Positions 51,696 to 60,390 of a DNA stretch of 64,000 bases are shown one piece after another. The stretch is taken from NCBI GenBank assembly GCA_023512255.1, contig JAILZY010000009.1, forward strand, positions 6,575-70,574, given 5' to 3'. The DNA comes from a bacterium (lineage in GTDB: Bacteria; SZUA-182; DTGQ01). Within the stretch, counting starts at the first letter, position 1; each line of letters begins with the position of its first letter. Under the pieces are notes generated by a model. That model did not search any database. It was not told where the DNA came from and worked only from the letters and a program-made list of their open reading frames with translations. The translations under genes and the position numbers were made by a program.

Positions 51696-53558
51696 ATGCC
51701 AGGATTATTCGGTTTTTATCGAAAGAAACCCTTTTCACTGGAAAGATCCTCGGCGCTGCTAGCCAAGATGAAGGGACAGATGCAGCACACATCAAGCGGG
51801 GTCAGCGATTCGTATAGCCTCGATCGGTTTGCCGCCGGACGGCTGACCCTCGGCATTTTGGCTCCATCGCCCCAGCCGCTGATCAGCCCCGATGGGCGGT
51901 ATATTCTCTTTTTTGATGGACAAATTTACGAATACCACACCCTGGCCAAGGAGCTGAAAGAGCGAGGATATACATTTGCCCAAAACTCAGAGGCTGAGCT
52001 GATCATGAATCTTTTTCTCGACCAGGGCAAGAGGTTTGCTCAATTGATTAAGGGGATATTTACGGTGGTCATCTACGATCAGCTCAGCCATTCGCTTCTT
52101 TTGGCCAATGACCGCTACGGCCTTTTCCCTCTCTACTGCCAGGATAGTGAGGATCAGTTTGCCTTTGCCTCAGAACTTAAGGCCCTTTTGCCAGTGATGG
52201 ATGGTGAGCGAAAGGTTAACCGCAGTGCTTTATGCGACTTTTATAATTTTCAATTTATCACCGCAGATGATACCTTTCTGGAAGGGGTCAGTCTCCTTCC
52301 CTATGCTACGGTTATGGAGATAAGCGAAAGCGGCCTGCTCCAGGAACGCTATTGGGATTATCCCTACCAGAATCAGGAGAAGGACCGGGGGCTAGATGAG
52401 CTGGCCGAGGAAGGTTATTTGCTGATCCGCAAGGCGGTCCAAAATCAGTGGAAGACAGGTTTTAAGATCGGTATCCCTTTGAGCGGTGGGCTTGATTCGC
52501 GGCTTTTGGGGACGATAGCCTCAAAGATAGCTTCACAGAATAAACAACGGGTAAATTTTTTCCATGCCGGCAGCAATCCGCGGTATCGGGAAACCCAGAT
52601 TGCACAACGGGTTTGTGGCTCGCTGGGTGGAGAGTGGCATTTTGTTGATCTTCTGTCCCAGGATATCAGCACCTTGATCCCAGAGGTGCTCAGCTTGAAT
52701 GATAGCCATTTTTCCTGTCATCAGAGCTGGCTACTTGGAGTAGCCAAACGAGCCGCCAGAGAGGGTAAGGCTAATATACTCCTTGATGGCTACTGCTTTG
52801 ATGCCCAATTAGGCTCGACATTTTCCATCCTCGGTCCCACCCCCCCTTCTGAAGAGCGGTGTAAGCTGATTCGCACCATCTATTGCGGCCTTCAGCCAGA
52901 GCTTGCCCAGCAATTTTTCACCCCTGAATTTGCCCGCTCTCTGATCCAGGTTACGGATGAAAATATCCGCCGGATGAGCAAGGAGCGGGATGGAGAGCCT
53001 GTTGAAAACTGGCTGCAATATTTTTGCTTTGTCAATCGGGCCCGCCGATACACCATCGGCAATTCCTGGGTAGGCCGCAACTATATTGAAAGCGCCTTCC
53101 CATACTTAGACTATGATCTTTTTGATTTCTGCCTGCGGCTTCCCTCTCAATACCGTTACCAGAGCAGGCTTTATCGACATATTTTCTTGCGCTATTTTCC
53201 CGCTCTGGCCAAGATCCCCTGGAGCAAAACCGGGCTTGCCCTGGATCGCTACCAGAGCAGTCTAAGCCGCTTATGGGACCTGATCAAAGGATCGGGCTAC
53301 TATCTCAACCGCCTGAGCTGTGGACAGCTTGAGTGCGGAAATCTTGATGTAGATGCTAATCGCAGATTTCGCAAAGATCCAGCCTTCAGACGGTTTTTCA
53401 TGGATATTTTGCGGGATGAGCGGACCGCAACCCGAGGGACTGTCTCTCGTCGAGGGATTGATAATCTTATTCGCTGCCTCGATTCGGGGAGGAATTATTT
53501 CCATCTGATCGAAGCTATTGTTACGGTGGAATTTTTCTTTCGCTCGTTTGTGGATTAA
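51696..53558 (+). CDS. Asparagine-synthase-like amidotransferase lacking the N-terminal cysteine
   Basis: A 620-residue protein of the AsnB family often found in exosortase-A polysaccharide loci. N-terminal glutaminase-like domain (about 1-170; FFDGQIYEYHTL, LLANDRYGLFPLY) and a synthetase domain (about 240-600) with the PP-loop SGGLDS at 263-268. The N-terminus is MPGLFGF, whereas active enzymes have MCGI: the nucleophilic Cys2 is Pro. So it probably cannot hydrolyse glutamine and may use ammonia or another amine to amidate or ligate a carboxylate. I chose the ATG at 51696 with AGGAGAG upstream; an in-frame start at 51621 would lie inside the flippase gene. Confidence 0.85.
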   Translation: MPGLFGFYRKKPFSLERSSALLAKMKGQMQHTSSGVSDSYSLDRFAAGRLTLGILAPSPQPLISPDGRYILFFDGQIYEYHTLAKELKERGYTFAQNSEAELIMNLFLDQGKRFAQLIKGIFTVVIYDQLSHSLLLANDRYGLFPLYCQDSEDQFAFASELKALLPVMDGERKVNRSALCDFYNFQFITADDTFLEGVSLLPYATVMEISESGLLQERYWDYPYQNQEKDRGLDELAEEGYLLIRKAVQNQWKTGFKIGIPLSGGLDSRLLGTIASKIASQNKQRVNFFHAGSNPRYRETQIAQRVCGSLGGEWHFVDLLSQDISTLIPEVLSLNDSHFSCHQSWLLGVAKRAAREGKANILLDGYCFDAQLGSTFSILGPTPPSEERCKLIRTIYCGLQPELAQQFFTPEFARSLIQVTDENIRRMSKERDGEPVENWLQYFCFVNRARRYTIGNSWVGRNYIESAFPYLDYDLFDFCLRLPSQYRYQSRLYRHIFLRYFPALAKIPWSKTGLALDRYQSSLSRLWDLIKGSGYYLNRLSCGQLECGNLDVDANRRFRKDPAFRRFFMDILRDERTATRGTVSRRGIDNLIRCLDSGRNYFHLIEAIVTVEFFFRSFVD

Positions 53559-53591
53559 GGTTTTGTGGATTAAGAAATTTTGTGGATTAAG
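53547..53591 (+). repeat. Three copies of the gene's 3' end spanning the stop codon
   Basis: TTTGTGGATTAAG occurs at 53547-53559 (containing the TAA of the asparagine-synthase-like gene), 53562-53574 and 53578-53590. Further GGGATTATTA repeats follow to about 53620. Confidence 0.85.
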
Positions 53592-53658
53592 GGATATTAG
53601 GGATTATTAAGGGATTATTCAAGGAGATAGTTTCTTTCGCTGTCTTTTCGCCTTGCCA

Positions 53659-54888
53659 ATGAGCTCTGGTCCAATTAGCCTGGTGGCAGTAGGAGATATC
53701 TGTCTGGGGATGGGGGTTGGGGATTTGGTCCGGCAGTTTGGTCCTGATTTCCCCTTTGCTCCCTGCAGCCGGATTCTGCATAAGGCAGACCTTGTTTTTG
53801 GCAATCTGGAGATGGTTTTCTATAATCCCAAAACGCCCCTTATCAAGGAGAGATGTTCCCAATCTTTGATGGAAGCCCCCCATACTTTTCTTCCCCTTGA
53901 TAGGGGATCGGGTGAGCCGGGGCTATTTCAGGATGATGCCATGAGCCACCTTCCCCTTCTTGATTTCAAAGTCCCCTTGGCTTATGGTCAGGGGCTTGCC
54001 CGGGCAGGATTTCGCCTGCTTAGTGCCGCTAATAACCATATCATGGACTTTGGCTTTGCCGTATGCCAGGATACCTTGGACTTTTTAAAAGAGCAGGGGA
54101 TTATGACCGCAGGATGCGGAAGGAATCTGGCTGAGGCGAGAAAACCAGCTATTCTGACGGTGCGGGGAAAGCAGATCGGCCTTCTGGCCTATGCCGATGA
54201 CAGTGGTCAGTTTGCCCGGCCTGGGCAAGCTGGGGTAGCTCCGATCAAGAAAAAATATCTACTTGAGGATATCAAGGCTCTGCGTCCACAGGTTGATATT
54301 CTGGTTGTGTCTCTTCATGCCGACCTTGAATTTGTAGCCTATCCCGCGCCCTGGCGGGTTAGGTTGTCTCGGCGGCTCATCGAGGCGGGAGCAGATGTCG
54401 TACTCCAGCATCATCCGCATGTGCCCCAAGGGATTGAGCGCTACCGCGAAGGACTGATTGCCTACAGTCTGGGGAGTTTCGTTTTCCCCATTTGGGGAAA
54501 CAGCTATGCCCAGCAGCGACCTTATACGGATCAAAGTCTTATCCTTAATCTTCACCTTGATAGGCACAGGATTTTAGGGTATGAGATTTGGCCGGTGCGA
54601 ATCAATACTTACCATCAGCCGCTGCTCATGGAGGGTGAAGATCGACAGGAATTCCTTCGGTATCTTCGAGCGATTTCCCTACCCCTTGGCTGTCCTGATC
54701 TTCTGGATCGGCTATGGGCGAAAAGCTGTAGGCAGGCGGCAAGTGCCTACTGCTCCTGGCTGAAAGGGATTTACTGGCAGGAGGGATGGCCGGGGGTATT
54801 TCGGCAGATCGCTCTTTTAGCCAAGAGCACGGAAAAGCGGCGCTGGGTGCTTGGTCTTGTATCTGGCCTGGGGCGGTTTGGATTTTAA
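53659..54888 (+). CDS. CapA-like metallophosphatase-fold protein (poly-gamma-glutamate capsule family)
   Basis: Residues about 5-330 form a PGA_cap domain: ISLVAVGDICLGMGVGD, ADLVFGNLEM, GFRLLSAANNHIMDFG, ILVVSLHADLEFVAYPAPWRVRLSRRLIEAGADVVLQHHPHVPQGIERY and GLIAYSLGSFVF. Metal-binding positions (D, N-H, H, HHPH) are present. CapA itself retains poly-gamma-glutamate at the cell surface; in polysaccharide loci the role is less clear, perhaps hydrolysis or transfer of a substituent. Start could be the TTG at 53653 or the ATG at 53659; no good ribosome-binding site decides. The ligase gene follows after 6 bases. Confidence 0.85.
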   Translation: MSSGPISLVAVGDICLGMGVGDLVRQFGPDFPFAPCSRILHKADLVFGNLEMVFYNPKTPLIKERCSQSLMEAPHTFLPLDRGSGEPGLFQDDAMSHLPLLDFKVPLAYGQGLARAGFRLLSAANNHIMDFGFAVCQDTLDFLKEQGIMTAGCGRNLAEARKPAILTVRGKQIGLLAYADDSGQFARPGQAGVAPIKKKYLLEDIKALRPQVDILVVSLHADLEFVAYPAPWRVRLSRRLIEAGADVVLQHHPHVPQGIERYREGLIAYSLGSFVFPIWGNSYAQQRPYTDQSLILNLHLDRHRILGYEIWPVRINTYHQPLLMEGEDRQEFLRYLRAISLPLGCPDLLDRLWAKSCRQAASAYCSWLKGIYWQEGWPGVFRQIALLAKSTEKRRWVLGLVSGLGRFGF

Positions 54889-54894
54889 TCCCCG

Positions 54895-56163
54895 ATGATG
54901 CTCTCTTTCTATCTCTGGACCCTGATTATAATTGGCCGCCCCCAGGATATCTTTCCCGATCTTCTGTTTCACCTTCATCCGGGTAAGATAGCGGCTTTGC
55001 TTACTATCGGGCTCTATGGATTGAACATCAAGAAAAGGGTTAATGAGGATCTGTTCAAAAGCCCTGAGGTTTTGATTTTTCTGCTCTTTGGACTTCTTAT
55101 GGTCGCCTCTGGTTTATTCGGTGTCTATCCACGGCAGAGCCTAGAGTTTTTGAAACAGGATTTTTTAAAACTGGCTATATACTTTCTGATCCTAAGCCGG
55201 ATTATAATTACCCCCGATGATATCCGCAAGCTTGCCTGGGTGATTGTCTTAGCTGCGGTTATGATTTCTCTGGCCAGCCTTCGGTTGAAGGCTCAGGGTG
55301 AGCGGATCAGTGTCGGCACCATGTATGACCCAAATGATCTGGCTATGGTCCTGGTCATATCCTTCCCCTTTCTTCTGCACTTTTTCCTTGAGGGCGGAAG
55401 GGTTCAGAAGGCAGCTTTGGCTGGAGCTGGGGCTATTGTCTTGTCAGCCTTTTTACTCACCAAGTCGCGGGGAGGCTTCTTAGGCCTGGTAGCTGTTATC
55501 CTAGCCTTTGCAGCCACAGGCTCCTCCGGGGAGCCAGATGGGGGGAAAAAGTGGTCCAAGAGGGTGGTTATTCTGCTCCTGACTCTGGCTCTGGCTGGTT
55601 TGGCCACCAGCCAGTACTGGCAACGCATCCGAACTATTTTCTCTCGCCAGGACCGAGGCTCCATGAGAGAAGTGATCTGGAAGCGAGGGCTGGTTCTATT
55701 TGCCGAACACCCTTGGCTGGGGGTTGGGGTTGACTGCTTTTCCACTGCCTATGGCCGGGCTCTTGAGCAGGGAAAGTTTTATCATCTTGGGAATGTATAT
55801 GATCGGGCTTGGAAAGCGGCTCACAATAGCTTTTTGCAGGTAGGAGCCGAGATGGGCATTTTCGGCTTTCTGATTTTCCTTTTCCTGATCGGCCTATCTT
55901 GCTGGAATTTCCAGCAGGCCAAGTACCTAGCCCGGGTCGCCTCGGCTCCGGATATCCAGCAGCTGGCCGAGATGTTTTCCCTAGGATTGATCGGCTTTCT
56001 AGTCTGCGGCTTTTTTCTCTCTCAGGCCTATTCAGTCTTTCCATACCTCTTTTTGGCTGTTTCGGGTCTTTTGCGCCGCCAGGCGGCAAGTTGCCAAGTG
56101 GCAAGTTGCCAAGTGGAAAGCGGCCAGAAGGATGGAAGAAGCCAGAAGGATGGAATAAGATGA
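54895..56163 (+). CDS. O-antigen ligase / polymerase family membrane protein
   Basis: About 422 residues with roughly 11 membrane segments. The Wzy_C domain (about 190-380) includes LLTKSRGGFLGLVAVILAF and the periplasmic loop EHPWLGVGVDCFSTAYGRAL...AHNSFLQVGAEMGIFGFLIFLFL with the conserved H-N-x-F/Y-L motif of WaaL-type ligases. It either polymerises repeat units or transfers glycan to an acceptor; exosortase-A loci carry a similar O-glycosylation ligase. The C-terminus has SCQVASCQV and QKDG duplications from short DNA repeats. Its TGA overlaps the next ATG (ATGA). Confidence 0.88.
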   Translation: MMLSFYLWTLIIIGRPQDIFPDLLFHLHPGKIAALLTIGLYGLNIKKRVNEDLFKSPEVLIFLLFGLLMVASGLFGVYPRQSLEFLKQDFLKLAIYFLILSRIIITPDDIRKLAWVIVLAAVMISLASLRLKAQGERISVGTMYDPNDLAMVLVISFPFLLHFFLEGGRVQKAALAGAGAIVLSAFLLTKSRGGFLGLVAVILAFAATGSSGEPDGGKKWSKRVVILLLTLALAGLATSQYWQRIRTIFSRQDRGSMREVIWKRGLVLFAEHPWLGVGVDCFSTAYGRALEQGKFYHLGNVYDRAWKAAHNSFLQVGAEMGIFGFLIFLFLIGLSCWNFQQAKYLARVASAPDIQQLAEMFSLGLIGFLVCGFFLSQAYSVFPYLFLAVSGLLRRQAASCQVASCQVESGQKDGRSQKDGIR

Positions 56164-57533
56164 GTCAAAAGCAGCCAGCAGTGGTGGGCCAGCGAGTCGA
56201 AGACTGGGGGCTTGAAAATCGGCAGGGGCTGCTTATCATTGACGGTGTAAGTTGTCTGGATCTGGTCAGGGAATTTGGCACTCCCCTGCATGTGGTTCAC
56301 GAGAGGCGGCTTCAGAGCAACATCAGGCGCTTTAGAGCCGCGTTTTCAGGATATGAGCCTGGGGTGCAGATTTTCTATTCCTACAAATCAAATGGCATCC
56401 CTGGAGTATTGAAGCTTCTACACCAGAGGGGAGAAGAAGAGGGAGAAGAAGGACTTGGGGCCGAGGTCATATCGCCTTATGAATTGTGGCTAGCCATGCG
56501 GATGGGAGTGGATCCCCGGCGGATTGTCTATAATGGCCTGGATAAGCCGCCTGATAGTCTGAGACTGGCTCTTGGGGCCGGAGTGAGAATCAATGCCGAC
56601 TCCCTTATAGAGCTGAAGCGGCTTGAAGCTGTGGCCAAAGAGCTTGGCGTTGGCTGTGAAATAGGAATTAGGGTTTGCCCTCAGGTTGGCTGGAATTCCC
56701 AGTTCGGCCTGGGACTTGCTAATGGGCAGGCTGAGCAGGCCATAGACTATATTAGCCGCTCCTCATACCTTACCTGCACCGGCCTGATGTGTCATGTTAC
56801 TACCCGAGCCACGGAAGCAAAGCCTCATATCAGAGCCTGCTTGGAGCTTGTGCGGTTTGCGGCCAAAGTTTGCCGCCGCTACGGCCTCAAGATCAAAACC
56901 CTTGATCTTGGGGGAGGCTTTGGGGTGCCAACCGTCAAGGGGCTCTCTTACTGGGAGAGCCTTTGCTACCGGCTCTTGAACCACCCACCAAAGCCACCAA
57001 AGGCTGGAGAGTGCCAGCCGATTGAGAGCCTGGCCGAGCAAATCCTGAGCGCACTCGGCAGGGAGTGCGAGCGGCTGAAGATCGACCCACCCATCCTCTG
57101 CCTTGAGCCGGGCAGAATTATTACTAGCGATGCTCAACTGCTGCTGTTAACGGTGGCGGGAGTAAAGCCCGGCGACAAAAGATGCCTCTTTGCCATTACC
57201 GATGGCGGAAGGTTTACTACTAACTACCCCCTGGATCATGAGTACCATGCCGCTTTTGTGGCCAATAGGCTGAATGATCCCCCTGGGCAGGAATATTTCG
57301 TGGTCGGAAGGCTGTGCTCCCCTGGTGATTGGGTTTTTCGAAGCATTCGTCTGCCTTGGCTTCAGGCTGGAGACATATTGGCTATTATGGATTCGGGCGC
57401 CTATTTTACCCAGTTTTCGACCAATTTCTCCTTTCCACGAGCCGCGGTTGTGGCTGTGAGGGATGGTGTGGCCAGGGTTTTACGGCAGAGGGAAACCTAT
57501 GAGTATATGATCGGCATGGATATTTGGTCTTGA
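56160..57533 (+). CDS. PLP-dependent decarboxylase of the polysaccharide locus (LysA/ODC fold)
   Basis: A 457-residue group III PLP decarboxylase, similar to diaminopimelate decarboxylase and to the exosortase-A-associated decarboxylases. Barrel domain: PLP lysine K76 in FYSYKSNGIPG, GLGAEVISPYE, NGLDKPPDSL, and GGGFGVPT. C-terminal barrel: CLEPGRIIT and the substrate-binding cysteine C386 in GRLCSPGDW. True substrate unknown; it may make a diamine or amino-sugar precursor for decoration. The ATG at 56160 overlaps the upstream TGA; an in-frame extension to 55899 would run inside the ligase gene and is rejected. Confidence 0.87.
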   Translation: MSQKQPAVVGQRVEDWGLENRQGLLIIDGVSCLDLVREFGTPLHVVHERRLQSNIRRFRAAFSGYEPGVQIFYSYKSNGIPGVLKLLHQRGEEEGEEGLGAEVISPYELWLAMRMGVDPRRIVYNGLDKPPDSLRLALGAGVRINADSLIELKRLEAVAKELGVGCEIGIRVCPQVGWNSQFGLGLANGQAEQAIDYISRSSYLTCTGLMCHVTTRATEAKPHIRACLELVRFAAKVCRRYGLKIKTLDLGGGFGVPTVKGLSYWESLCYRLLNHPPKPPKAGECQPIESLAEQILSALGRECERLKIDPPILCLEPGRIITSDAQLLLLTVAGVKPGDKRCLFAITDGGRFTTNYPLDHEYHAAFVANRLNDPPGQEYFVVGRLCSPGDWVFRSIRLPWLQAGDILAIMDSGAYFTQFSTNFSFPRAAVVAVRDGVARVLRQRETYEYMIGMDIWS

Positions 57534-57560
57534 AATTCTTGCCATGCCTTGAAATTCTTG
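57529..57560 (+). repeat. Duplicated 3' end of the decarboxylase gene
   Basis: CTTGAAATTCTTG occurs at 57529-57541, spanning the TGA stop, and again at 57548-57560. The second copy runs into GCCTTGAAATTCTTGAAAGT, which is shared with the inverted-repeat element at 36104-36198. Confidence 0.75.
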
Positions 57561-57845
57561 AAAGTTATCTTTCGTAATTACTACCGGACACATTTTATCT
57601 TCTGGTTTTGTATATGCCTTCTAATATTACAACGAGACATTGTTCCTTATACTAGCCATTTCATCTGTCCTGCGGTGTAGAGAATCGACGCGTTATCCTC
57701 ATAAATTCCTACTTCAAGCAGGAAAGATGTTTGGGAAGTCTCGTTGTAAGACTAAGTGCAGGCATTTCATGTCATTCTCGCCTAGGCGGGAATCCAGAGG
57801 GTTGCTGCAATTAAAGGAAATAGGTAAGATCGAGGAAATAAAAAT
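57534..57845. other. 312-base spacer with an inverted-repeat mini-element and a REP-like palindrome
   Basis: No gene. TTACAACGAGAC (57627-57638) and GTCTCGTTGTAA (57738-57749) are a perfect 12-bp inverted repeat 99 bases apart. At 57774-57793, ATTCTCGCCTAGGCGGGAAT followed by CCAG resembles the dispersed ATTCCCGC...GCGGGAATCCAG palindromes known from many genomes. The ribosome-binding site GAGGA for the ATP-grasp gene lies at the end. Confidence 0.65.
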
Positions 57846-59045
57846 TTGCGGGTCTTGATCACCAATGGCCAAAATCGCATCGCTTATGCAGCCTTAAGGA
57901 GCCTTGGCTGTCGTGGGATTTCAGTCTGCGCGGCTGACTTCATTCCCTGGGCTATGTGTTTTTCCTCTCGCTATTGCCAGGGGCACTTTCGCTATCCATC
58001 ACCGTTCCGCAAACCCCAGGAGTGCATTAACTCCCTAATCGAAAATGGCCGGCGGCAAAATTGCCGTATCCTGCTGCCTATTTATGAGGAGACCTTTCTG
58101 ATTGCTAAATATCAGGACAAGCTAAAATCCCATTTTTCTCTGGCTGTGCCTGAGTATGAAAAGATGCTGATGGTTCATGACAAAAAGCGTCTCTATGAGC
58201 TTGCCCAAAGGCTTGAGATACCAACCCCGCGCTTTGCTGCCTTGAGTGCTCCTCACCCTTCCCATTATCCCTGGCTTGAGGAAGCCCGATATCCGCTATG
58301 GTTAAAGCCACGGCAGGGTGGAGGAGCCTGGGCCGTAGTGCCGATGGCCTCCTTTGAAGAGCTGCTGAGGCGATGGACTCGGCCTGATCTGCCCTATGGG
58401 CTTCCTCCTGATCGCTTCCTGGTACAGGAGCATGTGCCCGGGCCGATTTTTTGTGTGGCCATGCTGTTTTGTCGGGGAAAGCTGCGGGCCCGCTTCACCT
58501 ACCGGCAGGTGAGGAATTATCCCTTGCGTGGAGGAGTGGCTACACTGCGGGTCAGCGATCGACACCAAGGGGCCGAAAGCAGCTTGCAGCGGCTTCTTGA
58601 AGCCCTAGAGTGGCACGGTGTCTGCCAGGCGGATTTTGCCATAGATCAGGAATCTGGGCTAGCTTATCTTTTGGATGTTAATCCGCGATTTTGGAGTGCC
58701 ACCCACCTTGCGGTCATCTGTGGAGTAGATTTCCCCTATCTAGTGTATCAACTAGCGGCCTTCGGCGATATTGAGCCAGCTCTTGAGCACCCAATAGGCA
58801 TTCAGTCCCGCTGGTTTTGGGGAGAGCTTCGGGCTTTCTGGGAGGCTTTCCGCCAGCCTGGTGAGAGAATCAAGGCTCTCAAAACCTATAGCCGAATCAG
58901 GGGAGCTGATAGCCATTTCGATGACCTATGCCTGAAAGATCCTCTGCCTCCTCTTATATTTTTTATAGACAGCCTGAGGAGGATGCTAAAACAGCGCTCC
59001 CTAACCCTGCGGCCCCATGACTCTCTGGATGGGGTTTGGGAGTAA
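57846..59045 (+). CDS. ATP-grasp carboxylate-amine ligase of the polysaccharide locus
   Basis: A 399-residue ATP-grasp protein. N-terminal pre-ATP domain MRVLITNGQNRIAYAALRSLG; central lid and ATP-binding region with RYPLWLKPRQGGGAWAVV and FLVQEHVPGPIFCVAMLF; metal-binding YLLDVNPRFWSATHLAVICGVDFPYLVYQLA (D/N-x-N pair in DVNPRF). Such enzymes join a carboxylate to an amine; substrate unknown, likely linked to amino-acid decoration of the glycan. Start is TTG at 57846 with GAGGA 12 bases upstream and the family's usual MRVLIT beginning. Confidence 0.85.
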   Translation: MRVLITNGQNRIAYAALRSLGCRGISVCAADFIPWAMCFSSRYCQGHFRYPSPFRKPQECINSLIENGRRQNCRILLPIYEETFLIAKYQDKLKSHFSLAVPEYEKMLMVHDKKRLYELAQRLEIPTPRFAALSAPHPSHYPWLEEARYPLWLKPRQGGGAWAVVPMASFEELLRRWTRPDLPYGLPPDRFLVQEHVPGPIFCVAMLFCRGKLRARFTYRQVRNYPLRGGVATLRVSDRHQGAESSLQRLLEALEWHGVCQADFAIDQESGLAYLLDVNPRFWSATHLAVICGVDFPYLVYQLAAFGDIEPALEHPIGIQSRWFWGELRAFWEAFRQPGERIKALKTYSRIRGADSHFDDLCLKDPLPPLIFFIDSLRRMLKQRSLTLRPHDSLDGVWE

Positions 59046-59080
59046 AAAGAGAATAAAAAGAAAGAAAAGAAAAATAAATT

Positions 59081-60268
59081 ATGCTAAGCAGGAGGAAAGA
59101 GCCAATCAGGGTCTTGCAGCTTATCGCTCCCAATACCCTTGGCGGTGCGGAAAAGGTAGTTTTGTCGCTTCAGGAGTGGCTGGCCGCGGGGGAAGATGAA
59201 AGCCCACAGTTTATCCCCTCTCTGGGAATATTCATCTGGGTCAGGAGACCACAGAATGCTTTTTTGCAAGAGGTTAGAGCCAAGGGCTATCCCCATATCA
59301 TCTTTCCCATGCGCTTTGCCTTTGACTGGGCCAATATGATCCAGCTCGCTCGCTATCTCAAGGCAAGCCGAATCAAGCTTCTACACACCCACGGCTACCG
59401 CTCGGATATCGTGGGGCTTTTCTGTGCCCGGATAGCCGGTATTCCAGCGGTTACTACCCTGCATGGCTGGACAGCTACAGACTGGAGAGTGCGTACCTAT
59501 GAGTGGGGACAGCGCCTGATACTCCCCTTTTTTGAAGCTATAATCGCCGTCTCGGAGCAGATTGCCGATCAGCTCGTCAAACAAAGGGGGATTGCACCCA
59601 GCAAAGTCAGACTGCTGCCCAATGCGGTCAGGATTCCACAGGAAGATGTGGATTGGACCGAGCGGCACAGAGTACGGCGCCAGTTTGGCTGTGATCCTGA
59701 GGCCTCAGTAGTTGGCTTTGTTGGGCGCTTGAGTTCGGAAAAAAATCCGGCTGATTTGCTCAAAGCCATAAGCCTGCTCACTCCCAGACTGCCCAAGCTG
59801 GTGTGTTGGATAGTCGGAGAAGGGCCACAGCGGTTATCTCTTGAGAGGCAGGCCAGAGAGCTTGGTATTGCTCGGCAGGTTTTCTTTCTCGGATTTCAGG
59901 CAGACATGGGCCGTATTTATCAGGCTCTTGATGTCCTGGCCATTACTTCTCGCACCGAAGGGACGCCCCTGGCCCTCCTTGAGGCCATGTCCTTCGGGCT
60001 ACCGGTGGTTTCAATGCGGGTAGGAGGGATAGTCGATCTGCTGGATGAAGGAGTCAATGGTCTGCTAGTCAACCCAGGTGATACGGCAGCTATGGCCGAT
60101 AGCCTTGCGCGGGTGCTGACCGATCCACAGCTAGCCAAAGAGCTTGGGAGGGCAGCCAGAAAAAAAGTGCAGACCCATTTTGCCATAGATGTATGGATCA
60201 GCCGCCTTCGGCAAGTGTATCGGGAGTGTGTGGAAGCGCATCTTTTCAGGCAGACTCTAAGAGCTTAA
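59081..60268 (+). CDS. Glycosyltransferase family 4
   Basis: A 395-residue GT-B enzyme. The N-terminal half opens with IRVLQLIAPNTLGGAEKVVLSL (nucleotide-free GGAE loop), then ILHTHGYRSDIVGLFCARIAGIPAVTTLHGW. The C-terminal half has VVGFVGRLSSEKNPADLLKAI, WIVGEGPQRLSLE, VFFLGFQADMGRIYQALDVLAITSRTEGTPLALLEAMSFGLPVV, where EGTPLALLE is the E-x7-E donor motif. Similar proteins occur in exosortase-A loci. It probably adds one sugar of the repeat unit at the cytoplasmic face. 35 bases separate it from the ATP-grasp gene. Confidence 0.9.
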   Translation: MLSRRKEPIRVLQLIAPNTLGGAEKVVLSLQEWLAAGEDESPQFIPSLGIFIWVRRPQNAFLQEVRAKGYPHIIFPMRFAFDWANMIQLARYLKASRIKLLHTHGYRSDIVGLFCARIAGIPAVTTLHGWTATDWRVRTYEWGQRLILPFFEAIIAVSEQIADQLVKQRGIAPSKVRLLPNAVRIPQEDVDWTERHRVRRQFGCDPEASVVGFVGRLSSEKNPADLLKAISLLTPRLPKLVCWIVGEGPQRLSLERQARELGIARQVFFLGFQADMGRIYQALDVLAITSRTEGTPLALLEAMSFGLPVVSMRVGGIVDLLDEGVNGLLVNPGDTAAMADSLARVLTDPQLAKELGRAARKKVQTHFAIDVWISRLRQVYRECVEAHLFRQTLRA

Positions 60269-60390
60269 TTTTAATTCTTACCATATTTTTGGCTATCGGA
60301 CACTTTTTACTACAGATGTATTTATTTATATTTATTGGTGTAATTTAGAAGTAATCATCATTCCTCTCGGCAACCAAAAAATCAAGTCCA

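Noticed and set aside
55899-56159. Upstream extension of the PLP decarboxylase
   Set aside because: It lies wholly within the O-antigen ligase gene in another frame; the ATG at 56160 forms an ATGA overlap and gives the usual family N-terminus.
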